This document shows positions 56,544 to 64,000 of a stretch of DNA of 64,000 nt, piece after piece. Made by a program: the position numbers and the translations under genes. Under the pieces are notes generated by a model. That model searched no databases, was not told the DNA's origin, and was given only the letters and a program-made list of their open reading frames with translations. How positions within the stretch are numbered: position 1 is the stretch's first letter; every line of letters starts with the position of its first letter. Origin of the DNA: an uncultured Aquimarina sp. Its GTDB lineage: Bacteria > Bacteroidota > Bacteroidia > Flavobacteriales > Flavobacteriaceae. The stretch lies in assembly GCA_947498785.1 (NCBI GenBank), contig CANMLS010000006.1, positions 124,001 to 188,000 of the forward strand, given 5' to 3'.

Positions 56544-58411
56544 GAAAGTTATTACTCTACCTTATAATTGTTACCACTGGTGTTGTATTTGTTGCAAGGC
56601 TTTTTTACTTGCAGATTTACAATACTTCATTTGCTTCATTATCAGAAGATAACGCAATCAAAGTAATCTATGATTACCCGCAAAGAGGAGCTATTTATGA
56701 CAGAAACGGAAGACTACTTGTAACCAACCAACCATCATATGATGTGATGGTTATCCCGCGAGAATTAAAGCCTTTTGACACATTAGAATTTTGTTCTATT
56801 CTTAATATCAGTAAAGACAAACTTATAAAAAGTCTTAGAAAAGCAAGAGTTTATTCTCCAAGAGTACCTTCAATAATTGTTCCTCAATTAACAAAAGATG
56901 AATACGCTTATCTACAGGAAAAAATGCGAAAATTCGAAGGTTTTTATATTCAAAAGCGTTCATTGCGAGATTATCAAACTGAAAATGCCGCAAACGTATT
57001 GGGCTATATAGGAGAAGTTAATGAAGCTTTAATTCAAAGAAATCCATATTATCTATCTGGAGATCTTATCGGTATTGATGGTGTTGAAAAACAGTACGAA
57101 AAAGAACTCAGAGGTGTCAAAGGAGTAAAACGCATTCAAAAAGATCGGTTTAACAGAGATATAGGGCCATATAAAAACGGAAAGTTTGATACGTTACCAG
57201 TAAATGGTAAAGACCTTACTTTAACCCTTGATTCAAAACTACAGGCATATGGACAAAAGCTTATGGAAAATAAGCGAGGTGGTATTGTTGTTCTAGAACC
57301 CTCTACAGGAGAAATATTGGCTTTGGTAACCGCCCCTACATACAAACCAGAATTATTGGTAGGAAGAAAAAGATCTCCAAATTTTACCAAATTAGTTTAT
57401 GACACCTTAGCAATACCATTATTTGACAGAGGATTAAAAGCTGAGTATCCCCCTGGCTCACCATTTAAAACAATTAATGCATTAATTGGCTTGCAGGAAA
57501 ACGTAATCGATACCAAAGAAAGTGTTTCGTGTAGAATGGGGTACTATTATGGAAAAAGAGGCAAGAAATTGGGATGTCACTCTCACAGAAGTCCTTTAAA
57601 TATGATTCCAGGAATTGCAAACTCTTGCAATGCGTATTTTGCAACGGTATATCGAAGAGTTATAGAAAAGTATGATACTCCTCAAGAAGGTATAGATAAC
57701 TGGAGTAAACATGTACAAAGTTTTGGGTTAGGAAATTATCTAGGAAATGATTTGCCAGAAGGGAAGCGAGGAAAAGTACCAACCTCGAAAACATACAACA
57801 GAATGTATCAATACCCTACTTATAAGTGGTATGCTTCTGCTACTTTATCTAATTCTATTGGACAAGGAGAAGTATTAGCAACTCCAATTCAGTTAGCTAA
57901 TATAACCGCTGCAATTGCTAATAGAGGCTACTATTATACACCTCATATCATAAAAGCTATAGATGGAAGGCCCATAGAAAATGAAAATTATACTATCCCA
58001 AAAATCACAACCATTGACAAAGAGCATTTTGAACCTGTAATTGAAGGAATGCATCAGGTATATACTCAGGGTACAGCAAGTTCTTTGCAAGTCGAAGGAA
58101 TAGAAATTTGTGGTAAAACAGGTACCGCAGAAAATTTCACCAAAATAGACGGAAAGAAAACTCAACTTACAGATCATTCTGTATTTGTAGCATTCGCTCC
58201 TAAAACCAATCCCAAAATAGCCATTGCAGTGTTTGTAGAGAATGGGTATTGGGGTTCCAGATATGCTGGAAAAATAGCTTCGCTAATGATAGAACAGCAT
58301 ATAAACGGTAGTATTACCAGAACTGATTTAGAAAAATGGCTTCTCACTCATAGTCTCGAAGAGGAATATGCAAAACCTTATAGTGGCGAACCTTTTAAAA
58401 TTAATCAATAA
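56540..58411 (+). CDS. mrdA: Penicillin-binding protein 2
   Basis: A 623-residue elongation transpeptidase. N-terminal membrane anchor, then the dimerisation domain (YPQRGAIYDRNGRLL, then VLGYIGEVNE), then the transpeptidase with SPFK (catalytic Ser in PPGSPFKT), SCN (IANSCNAYF) and KTG (CGKTGTAENF). It crosslinks peptidoglycan together with RodA, whose gene overlaps its stop by one base. Confidence 0.96.
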   Translation: MRKLLLYLIIVTTGVVFVARLFYLQIYNTSFASLSEDNAIKVIYDYPQRGAIYDRNGRLLVTNQPSYDVMVIPRELKPFDTLEFCSILNISKDKLIKSLRKARVYSPRVPSIIVPQLTKDEYAYLQEKMRKFEGFYIQKRSLRDYQTENAANVLGYIGEVNEALIQRNPYYLSGDLIGIDGVEKQYEKELRGVKGVKRIQKDRFNRDIGPYKNGKFDTLPVNGKDLTLTLDSKLQAYGQKLMENKRGGIVVLEPSTGEILALVTAPTYKPELLVGRKRSPNFTKLVYDTLAIPLFDRGLKAEYPPGSPFKTINALIGLQENVIDTKESVSCRMGYYYGKRGKKLGCHSHRSPLNMIPGIANSCNAYFATVYRRVIEKYDTPQEGIDNWSKHVQSFGLGNYLGNDLPEGKRGKVPTSKTYNRMYQYPTYKWYASATLSNSIGQGEVLATPIQLANITAAIANRGYYYTPHIIKAIDGRPIENENYTIPKITTIDKEHFEPVIEGMHQVYTQGTASSLQVEGIEICGKTGTAENFTKIDGKKTQLTDHSVFVAFAPKTNPKIAIAVFVENGYWGSRYAGKIASLMIEQHINGSITRTDLEKWLLTHSLEEEYAKPYSGEPFKINQ

Positions 58412-59865
58412 TGGCAAAATCCAGTGTAGCCGCAATAGATTGGATAACAGTCTTATTATTTTTACTTCTAGTTGGTTTTGGATGGGGAAATATCTACTCT
58501 GCTTCTTATGAGAACCAAGTTTTTTCTTTTACCGATTTATCAGAAGTATATGTAAAACAAGGGTATTGGATTTTATTAAGTATCGTTTTAATTATCATCA
58601 CCCAAGCTATAGAAGTAAAGTTTTATGAACGTTTTGCAGGCTTGATTTATGTAATATCAATATTATCACTTCTAGGGCTTTTTGTTTTTGGAAAAAATGT
58701 TAATGGTGCTACTTCCTGGTATGGGTTTGGACCCGTTGGTCTACAACCTTCAGAATTTGCAAAATCATGTACAGCATTGGCTTTGGCCAAATACTTAAGT
58801 GATATGCAGACCAATATTAAGCTTCTTAGTTATCAGGTACGTGCATTTGTGATTATTGTATTACCAGCTGTAGTTATTATACCTCAACCTGATCCCGGAA
58901 GCGCTTTGATTTATGCCGCTTTTTTCTTCCCTCTTTACAGAGAAGGTCTAGCTGCTATATACTTGATTGTTGGTGCTTCTGCAGCCGTTTTATTTATTTT
59001 CACATTACTTTTTAGTCCAATATTTGTTGTTGTTAGTGTTTTCTTATTTATGATCGGGTTCTTAATTGCTCGAACTTCATTTATGAATAAAGAACGAAAA
59101 TCAAGAATATACTTAGTCTTAGGTATATTCATAACCATACTTATCCTTTCATATAGTATCCTTAATACACTAGAAACCTATAAAACGTTAACAATTATCA
59201 ATATAGCCATTCTAACATCTTTAATAACTGCGCTAGGTACTTTTATAGGATTATTTACTCATAGAAAACTTTCTGATCGTCAAAAACCACAATATTTTAG
59301 ATTTATTCTTATATTTCTAACAATCACAAGTTTTTGTTTTTCAGTCAATTATATTTTCAATAATATATTTGAACAAAGACATAGGGATCGATTTAATCTC
59401 GTTTTGGGCAAAGAGGTTGATACCAAAGGTATAGGGTATAATACAAATCAAAGTGAAATCGCAATAGGTAGTGGTGGCTGGACTGGCAAAGGTTTTAAAG
59501 AAGGAACACAAACCAAAGGTGGTTTTGTACCAGAACAACAAACTGATTATATATTTAGTACTGTTGGAGAAGAATGGGGTTTTCTGGGGGCGACCATGAT
59601 CATAATTCTATTTGTTTTATTATTAATTAGGCTTATACATCTGGCCGAAAGGCAAAAAACACAGTTTAGCCGAGTATATGGTTATAGTGTTATAGGCATT
59701 TTATTTATCCATTTTGCTATTAATATTGGTATGGTAACAGGGCTTATGCCTACTATTGGAATTCCTCTTCCTTTTTTTAGTTATGGAGGATCAGGATTAT
59801 GGGGGTTTACAATTTTACTTTTTATTTTTATCAAACTAGACTCGAATAGAGTCAATGAATGGTAG
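58411..59865 (+). CDS. rodA: Rod-shape-determining protein RodA (SEDS glycosyltransferase)
   Basis: A 484-residue SEDS-family peptidoglycan polymerase with about ten to twelve spans. The family signatures are present: GFGPVGLQPSEFAKSCTALA, the catalytic-loop region with PQPDPGSALIY, and the C-terminal LPFFSYGGSGLW. A long central membrane and loop stretch (residues about 215-315) makes it longer than the E. coli protein, as in other Bacteroidota. It works with the PBP2 just upstream. Confidence 0.95.
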   Translation: MAKSSVAAIDWITVLLFLLLVGFGWGNIYSASYENQVFSFTDLSEVYVKQGYWILLSIVLIIITQAIEVKFYERFAGLIYVISILSLLGLFVFGKNVNGATSWYGFGPVGLQPSEFAKSCTALALAKYLSDMQTNIKLLSYQVRAFVIIVLPAVVIIPQPDPGSALIYAAFFFPLYREGLAAIYLIVGASAAVLFIFTLLFSPIFVVVSVFLFMIGFLIARTSFMNKERKSRIYLVLGIFITILILSYSILNTLETYKTLTIINIAILTSLITALGTFIGLFTHRKLSDRQKPQYFRFILIFLTITSFCFSVNYIFNNIFEQRHRDRFNLVLGKEVDTKGIGYNTNQSEIAIGSGGWTGKGFKEGTQTKGGFVPEQQTDYIFSTVGEEWGFLGATMIIILFVLLLIRLIHLAERQKTQFSRVYGYSVIGILFIHFAINIGMVTGLMPTIGIPLPFFSYGGSGLWGFTILLFIFIKLDSNRVNEW

Positions 59866-60660
59866 CTAAAATTTCCAGGATTTTGTATCCAAAGAAGCTT
59901 CTAATTGATTTTCGATTTTATCATCTAACTTCGGAAAAAAATCAATTCCGGTTAGCCTTTCGATTTTATCTACAGGCACAACAAATTCTTTTAAAGGTGT
60001 ATTGGATTTTTTGTGTGGCATTAAAAATGCGATCATTTTGGAGCTCTTAGCACCTTTCTTTAGTATAACTTTGTAAAAATATTTTGGTACAGATACTGCT
60101 TCATAGCCAATATCATCCAAATCATCAGATAGCACTCCTCCAGTAACTACATAGACTCCATCATATAGTTGCGCCCAATATCTAGTTCTTTGCTCTAAAA
60201 TATTCCAGATACCACTATTAAATTCATGATTCTGTGGAGTCACATTTGAAGTAAAAAATGTTTCCTCAAAAGCTTCATAAGTAAACCTTCTGTCACCTGC
60301 AGGACATAAATGCCCTCTATCATAGCCAGATTTTTTATAATTACGCCAATCTGCAGAAGATGATTTCACTTTTTTATCCTGTTCAAAATATGGCCTCTTA
60401 AAATTGTTATCAGATAAATGCTCTTTTTTTAATTCGTAAGCAACCCACTCTGCTTGTTCATGTTTTTCAGAATACGATAATGAGTAATGATTATGAGTTA
60501 TTACAGCACCTGTAGTAGATGTTGGCAGATAAAAGAATCCGTATTCGGATGTATCATCCTGATTTTGTACTGTTGCATATTCTCCTTCGTATTGTTCAAA
60601 ATAGTAAAATCCAATAGTAACAATAATAATCAATATGGGATAAAGATATTTTCTTTTCAA
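59866..60660 (-). CDS. Membrane-anchored DNA/RNA non-specific endonuclease
   Basis: A 264-residue nuclease of the NUC1/EndA type. The active-site motif is DRGHLCPAGDRR (DRGH with catalytic His), followed by the metal-binding Asn in FFTSNVTPQNHEFN. An N-terminal membrane segment (YLYPILIIIVTIGFYYFE) places it outside the inner membrane. Start is TTG 60660 by comparison with the family. A farther TTG at 60747 would add 29 residues and looks wrong. It converges with rodA. Confidence 0.88.
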   Translation of the reverse strand: MKRKYLYPILIIIVTIGFYYFEQYEGEYATVQNQDDTSEYGFFYLPTSTTGAVITHNHYSLSYSEKHEQAEWVAYELKKEHLSDNNFKRPYFEQDKKVKSSSADWRNYKKSGYDRGHLCPAGDRRFTYEAFEETFFTSNVTPQNHEFNSGIWNILEQRTRYWAQLYDGVYVVTGGVLSDDLDDIGYEAVSVPKYFYKVILKKGAKSSKMIAFLMPHKKSNTPLKEFVVPVDKIERLTGIDFFPKLDDKIENQLEASLDTKSWKF

Positions 60661-61223
60661 TGTTTTGCTTTTAGAAAAACAAAAATAGTAAAATGATGAT
60701 GTCCTATCTGTTGTATATTGAGGAAAATTAATGTAAAAAGGTGTCAATTCGATTTCTATGACATAACCAAAGGATTTTTGATATACTATCTTTTTTCTAT
60801 CCTAAAATTACTCTATATCATCCTCGAAACAAGCTCACTAGATACGTTTCCGAAAAATGAATTTTGATTTCGAGACTAGCCATGGAGAATTAAACCTTCT
60901 ATGAGAGATTAAAACTTTAACACTAATATTCATCATTTTCAACCAGGTCATGAATTTTTATTTAAACACTGATTTACAATAATATAAACCCAAAAAACAA
61001 CCCTTAAAACATCAAAACTACGGATATGCCCCAGTATTTTTGAGCTATATACATATTGACGTACTGTTTTTAAAGTTTTATTTTAGTAAAGTTAAGTTTT
61101 GGAGGTCAATACTCAACAGAAATCAAATTACGTCTAAATCAACAATTACCATTTCTAGTACTCCAATAACCTACAGTAAATTAATTTTTACAGTTATTAA
61201 ACAAATCATTTTTAAAAAGGTTC
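60661..61223. other. Intergenic region holding repeat copy 2
   Basis: About 560 bases. Apart from the 93-bp repeat at 60822-60914 nothing is recognised. A short open frame at 61040-61234 has biased, non-protein-like composition and is not called. Confidence 0.45.
60822..60914. repeat. 93-bp dispersed intergenic repeat, copy 2
   Basis: Ungapped match, 75 of 93 bases, to 10594-10686. Conserved blocks are CCTCGAA, GATACG, TCCGAAAAATG, TTTCGAG, GAATTAAACC and TCTATGAG. The stem formed by CTCGAAA and TTTCGAG is kept. The two copies are 50 kb apart, one in accessory and one in core DNA. Confidence 0.8.
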
Positions 61224-62813
61224 ATGAAAAATAACATTGAAAAAATTGTAGAATCTGTTTTGGTTCAAAATCGAATAGGTAACTATGAGAAAAAGGATTT
61301 AGAGCTTCAGTTACAAATACACCCCAACTATCCAAGTTTTCAATCTATTACAGACACTCTAGACTATTTTAACATTGATAATATAGCTGTAGAAGTTCCT
61401 ATAGACGCTTTGGATCAATTACCAAAAAGCTTTGTTACTTTAATCAAAACTACAGAATCATCAGAGGAAATCGTATCCGTTATTAAAAAAAATGAACGCA
61501 TTGAAATTAATCACAGTAGCTTAAAGAAAAAGAACGTTACCCTCGAAGAATTTAAAGAAATTTGGATCCCTAAGGTCATTGCTGTTGAATACAACTCTAA
61601 ACAAAGTCTTTTATCCAATCGATCATTTCTTCATAATTTTTTAGCGATAACATTAATTACTGGTTTAGTTTTATTAGGTATAAGCAGGATCTGGACAATT
61701 GATCAAATTCTTTTTCTACTTGTATCTTTAGTGGGCGTAACTTTTAGTTTTTTTGCGTTTCGCGAAAGTTTAGGCATTCAATCTCAAACCATTCATCAAT
61801 TTTGCACTTCTGTCGGGAATACAAATTGTGGAGATGTAATTAATAATAATAGCGGTAAGATATTCAAGAATTTTTCGCTTGCTGACGCTGGCATTGTGTT
61901 TTTTAGTACACTTACTTTGTACCAAATCTTTTATGGTTTTACCAATGTATTACTCATACCAACACTAGCAGGTATCCCATTTGTATTATACTCTATATAT
62001 TCTCAAGCTTTTATTATAAAAAAATGGTGTGCTATATGCCTTGCCATGGTGACTGTTTCTGTTGGACTAACCATAATAGCACTACGAAGTCTTCAGTTTG
62101 ATATTGATATTTCTCATATTTCAGGATTTTTAATTATTACTACCTTATTCACTTCGCTTTATTTATTTGCTAAGGAAAAAATGGTAGAAAACAAGACTTT
62201 TAAAGGTGAAAACTTAAAGCTAAATCATTTTAAAAGAGATGGTCAGATTTTTAATCATTTACTTAGTCTTTCAGAAAAAATTGAAGATAATTCAACTATC
62301 GAAAACGAAATCGTATTAGGTAATCCGAATGCTCCTTTCAAAATCATTAGTCTTACCAATCCTATGTGTGGATATTGTAAAGATGCTTTTGAGGCCTATA
62401 CTCGTACTTTGAAAGCTATGGGAGATCAGCTACAGATCATTATTCGTTTAAATGTAAAAATTGATGACCCAGAGAATAAAGCAACACAAATTGCTTTGAT
62501 TCTTTTTGATATTTATCAACATAAAGGAGCTGATGAATTTATAATAGCATACAATAATTGGTTTGCAGACAGGACGCACAGTAAATGGATAAAAAAATAT
62601 GGTCTTCCTACAAAGAACCCAGACTATATTTCTGTTTTAGAAAAACAAACCGAATGGGCCGAAAAAAGCAATCTTTACTATACACCTGCTTCATTAATAA
62701 AAAACACTATCTACCCAAAAAAGTATAGTTATTCAGAGTTTTTCCATTTTATGGGTATTATGATTGAAAATCATAACGATATTATTGAAAATCAAGAGCC
62801 TGTTGAAATGTAA
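61224..62813 (+). CDS. C39-like / VKOR / thioredoxin fusion protein
   Basis: A 529-residue membrane protein with three parts. Residues 1-130 resemble a C39 peptidase (SFQSITDTLDYFNIDNIAVE, then ALDQLPKSFVTLI, then TLEEFKEIW) but lack the catalytic Cys and His, so it should bind leaders rather than cleave. A VKOR domain with about six spans follows, with a loop pair Cys194/Cys202 (FCTSVGNTNC) and the active-site CAIC near residue 270 (KKWCAICLAM). The C-terminal thioredoxin/DsbA-like domain has CGYC (Cys382, Cys385). VKOR fused to thioredoxin makes disulfides. The gene is followed 32 bases later by a four-cysteine double-glycine peptide. Confidence 0.88.
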   Translation: MKNNIEKIVESVLVQNRIGNYEKKDLELQLQIHPNYPSFQSITDTLDYFNIDNIAVEVPIDALDQLPKSFVTLIKTTESSEEIVSVIKKNERIEINHSSLKKKNVTLEEFKEIWIPKVIAVEYNSKQSLLSNRSFLHNFLAITLITGLVLLGISRIWTIDQILFLLVSLVGVTFSFFAFRESLGIQSQTIHQFCTSVGNTNCGDVINNNSGKIFKNFSLADAGIVFFSTLTLYQIFYGFTNVLLIPTLAGIPFVLYSIYSQAFIIKKWCAICLAMVTVSVGLTIIALRSLQFDIDISHISGFLIITTLFTSLYLFAKEKMVENKTFKGENLKLNHFKRDGQIFNHLLSLSEKIEDNSTIENEIVLGNPNAPFKIISLTNPMCGYCKDAFEAYTRTLKAMGDQLQIIIRLNVKIDDPENKATQIALILFDIYQHKGADEFIIAYNNWFADRTHSKWIKKYGLPTKNPDYISVLEKQTEWAEKSNLYYTPASLIKNTIYPKKYSYSEFFHFMGIMIENHNDIIENQEPVEM

Positions 62814-62845
62814 ATAGAAGAATATTCACTTTAAAACCAAATATT

Positions 62846-63019
62846 ATGAAACCAATCTCAAAAATGACAAGCGCAACACTTATTTCTAAAGAGCAACAAA
62901 AACATCTAAATGGTGGAAAAACACCTCTTGTTTTTGTTAATAGAGGAGGTTGTTCACCTGATGTAAGCTGTTGTTATCACAATGGAACCACTTGGGTACA
63001 AGGTCCTCCTTGTTTCTAA
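62846..63019 (+). CDS. Double-glycine leader peptide with four cysteines
   Basis: A 57-residue peptide. The leader MKPISKMTSATLISKEQQKH ends in LNGG at residues 21-24, the classical C39 cleavage site. The core starts KTPLVFVNRGGCSPDVSCC and ends YHNGTTWVQGPPCF, 33 residues with Cys at 36, 42, 43 and 56, enough for two disulfides. It is 32 bases after the VKOR fusion and ends at a strong terminator, so the two form one unit. It may be a bacteriocin-like or signalling peptide. No exporter is next to it; the C39 exporter at 34408 is the only one in the window. Confidence 0.85.
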   Translation: MKPISKMTSATLISKEQQKHLNGGKTPLVFVNRGGCSPDVSCCYHNGTTWVQGPPCF

Positions 63020-63030
63020 ATTTTTCAATT

Positions 63031-63073
63031 AATTTAAAGCTGTCTCTTTTTATTTATGAGACAGCTTTAAATT
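63031..63073. terminator. Bidirectional terminator between the GG peptide and dppC
   Basis: A perfect 16-bp stem, AATTTAAAGCTGTCTC (63031-63046) with GAGACAGCTTTAAATT (63058-63073), loop of 11 bases. It serves the convergent genes ending at 63019 (+) and 63085 (-). Confidence 0.9.
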
Positions 63074-63084
63074 AAATAAATTAT

Positions 63085-64000
63085 TCACCACTTCACATCC
63101 AGAGCATCTCTAAGCGCATTACCAATTAGCATAAATGCCATTACTAAACTCATAATACCCAATCCAGGTATAATGGCAAGATAAGCCTTCCCCAGAATAA
63201 TATAAGAATAATGATCCTTTATCATAGCTCCCCAACTTGGCATTGGAGGCTGAGCTCCTATCCCCAGAAAACTGAGTCCGCTCTCAATAAGAATTGCACC
63301 AGCAAAGTTAGCCGCAGAAATTACAATTACAGGTGCTAAGCTATTAGGTAGTACATGTCGTGTTATGATTCTAAAATTTGTAAACCCAAGTGCTTTGGCC
63401 GCTGTTACATACTGCATTTGCTTTACACCCAATACCTGTCCTCTTACTACACGAGCTACTTCTACCCACATGGTTAAACCAACAGCAATAAAAACCTGCC
63501 AAAACCCTTTTCCTAATGCCAAAGTAATAGCAATTACAAGCAGTAAAGTAGGAATTGACCAGGTTACATTTATCAACCACATAATCATAGCATCTATTTT
63601 ACCCCCAAAAAAACCTGCAATTGCTCCAAGTGATATTCCTAAAACCAAAGAAATCAAAACTGCAATAAAACCTATAGAAAACGAAATACGAATACCGATC
63701 AACATTCTACTTAACAAATCTCTTCCATATTTATCGGTACCTAGGATAAAAGTTGGAGTTGAAATATATTCTTTAACTAGCTCTTCTTCTGTTAAGCCCT
63801 TAGGGAAACGATCTAGTTTAATATCTTTTGATAATTCTATAACTTCTCCTTCACTATATGGAGAAACTTTTAATACGTCTTCTTCAAAACTATATCGTTC
63901 TATAGGAAGCTCTGTATCTGAGTTTTTTTCTCCAAAAAAGATTTTCTCCAAAAAAGATTGATCAGAAACATCCTGAGAGGGAATCGTTAACATTTTGACT
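63085..64000 (-). CDS. DppC-type peptide ABC transporter permease (5' end beyond window)
   Basis: At least 302 residues of a binding-protein-dependent permease. The domain begins GTDKYGRDLLSRMLIGIRIS, has spans such as IDAMIMWLINVTWSIPTLLL, the ATP-protein contact motif AAKALGFTNFRIITRHVLPN, and ends GNALRDALDVKW. In related flavobacteria the first membrane span and an insert precede this part. The frame stays open to the window edge (Ser-Lys before Met63993), so the gene is cut by the edge and the ATG at 63993 is internal. It transports oligopeptides. Confidence 0.92.
   Translation of the reverse strand, partial: VKMLTIPSQDVSDQSFLEKIFFGEKNSDTELPIERYSFEEDVLKVSPYSEGEVIELSKDIKLDRFPKGLTEEELVKEYISTPTFILGTDKYGRDLLSRMLIGIRISFSIGFIAVLISLVLGISLGAIAGFFGGKIDAMIMWLINVTWSIPTLLLVIAITLALGKGFWQVFIAVGLTMWVEVARVVRGQVLGVKQMQYVTAAKALGFTNFRIITRHVLPNSLAPVIVISAANFAGAILIESGLSFLGIGAQPPMPSWGAMIKDHYSYIILGKAYLAIIPGLGIMSLVMAFMLIGNALRDALDVKW

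Noticed and set aside
61040-61234. 64-codon plus-strand frame before the VKOR fusion
   Set aside because: It is rich in Ile, Lys, Ser and Phe with no motif, runs past the real start of the next gene, and has no counterpart; it looks like chance in AT-rich DNA.
63365-63961. 198-codon plus-strand frame opposite dppC
   Set aside because: It is the complement of a well-supported permease and its sequence is low-complexity Ser/Ile/Lys.

Overview
This is AT-rich DNA from a marine member of the Flavobacteriaceae (Bacteroidota). Genus-level placement near Aquimarina is only inference. The evidence is the type IX secretion sorting tails on two polysaccharide-degrading enzymes, the Bacteroidota promoter form TTG-N19..22-TAnnTTTG, the absence of Shine-Dalgarno sites, and a conserved flavobacterial gene order: rpoN - PAP2-like - porin - ExbD pairs - ExbB, then tRNA-Ser, asparaginase and TatD, and later purH-mreB-mreC-mreD-mrdA-rodA.

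Layout. At the left, asnS (679-2121) ends at a strong terminator. From 2122 to 40761 lies about 38.6 kb of accessory DNA between asnS and rpoN, two genes that usually sit close together in this family. It holds: a decayed LytTR regulator (2197-2493); a lipoprotein metzincin; a katG-ankyrin-unknown operon on the minus strand (4446-7863); a secreted GH5 cellulase; an XRE/S24-type regulator divergent from a long envelope-stress-like operon (11806-24302: YbjN-like, PspA, frameshifted YbjQ, Cys-tailed proteins, YqiJ-like, YqiK-like flotillin, small membrane proteins, a DUF559 nuclease and a 1637-residue AAA ATPase); a secreted GH16 agarase with a collapsed paralogue in front of it; a MarR-GNAT pair; a dead GNAT gene; an intact IS1595-type insertion sequence with an exact 8-bp target duplication (29523-30497); an AraC regulator followed by a grasp-with-spasm peptide (graspetide) cluster (31942-36600); and a sensor kinase / response regulator set.

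From 40762 onward the region is mostly core genome: rpoN, the ExbB/ExbD energy-transduction genes (with the ExbD pair duplicated in tandem), tRNA-Ser(GGA), asparaginase, TatD nuclease, an aspartyl protease, an FtsX-like permease, purH, and the rod-shape operon mreBCD-mrdA-rodA. After rodA come a membrane-anchored DNA/RNA nuclease, a second copy of a 93-bp intergenic repeat first seen at 10594, and a two-gene unit: a fusion of a C39-like domain lacking its catalytic residues, VKOR and thioredoxin (61224-62813), followed by a 57-residue double-glycine peptide with four cysteines (62846-63019). The window ends inside a dppC-type permease gene.

The most promising systems are: (1) the graspetide cluster, with a 49-residue precursor, ATP-grasp, an orphan 68-residue protein, a SPASM protein without a radical-SAM cysteine motif, and a C39 peptidase ABC exporter; (2) the C39-like/VKOR/thioredoxin fusion beside a cysteine-containing double-glycine peptide, which suggests leader-guided disulfide installation; (3) the PspA-flotillin-giant AAA operon, with repeated GCTAAT sites next to its divergent regulator. 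Several broken genes were found by reading through stops and frameshifts: LytTR at 2197, YbjQ at 12952, GNAT at 29072, and an unidentified remnant at 40164.
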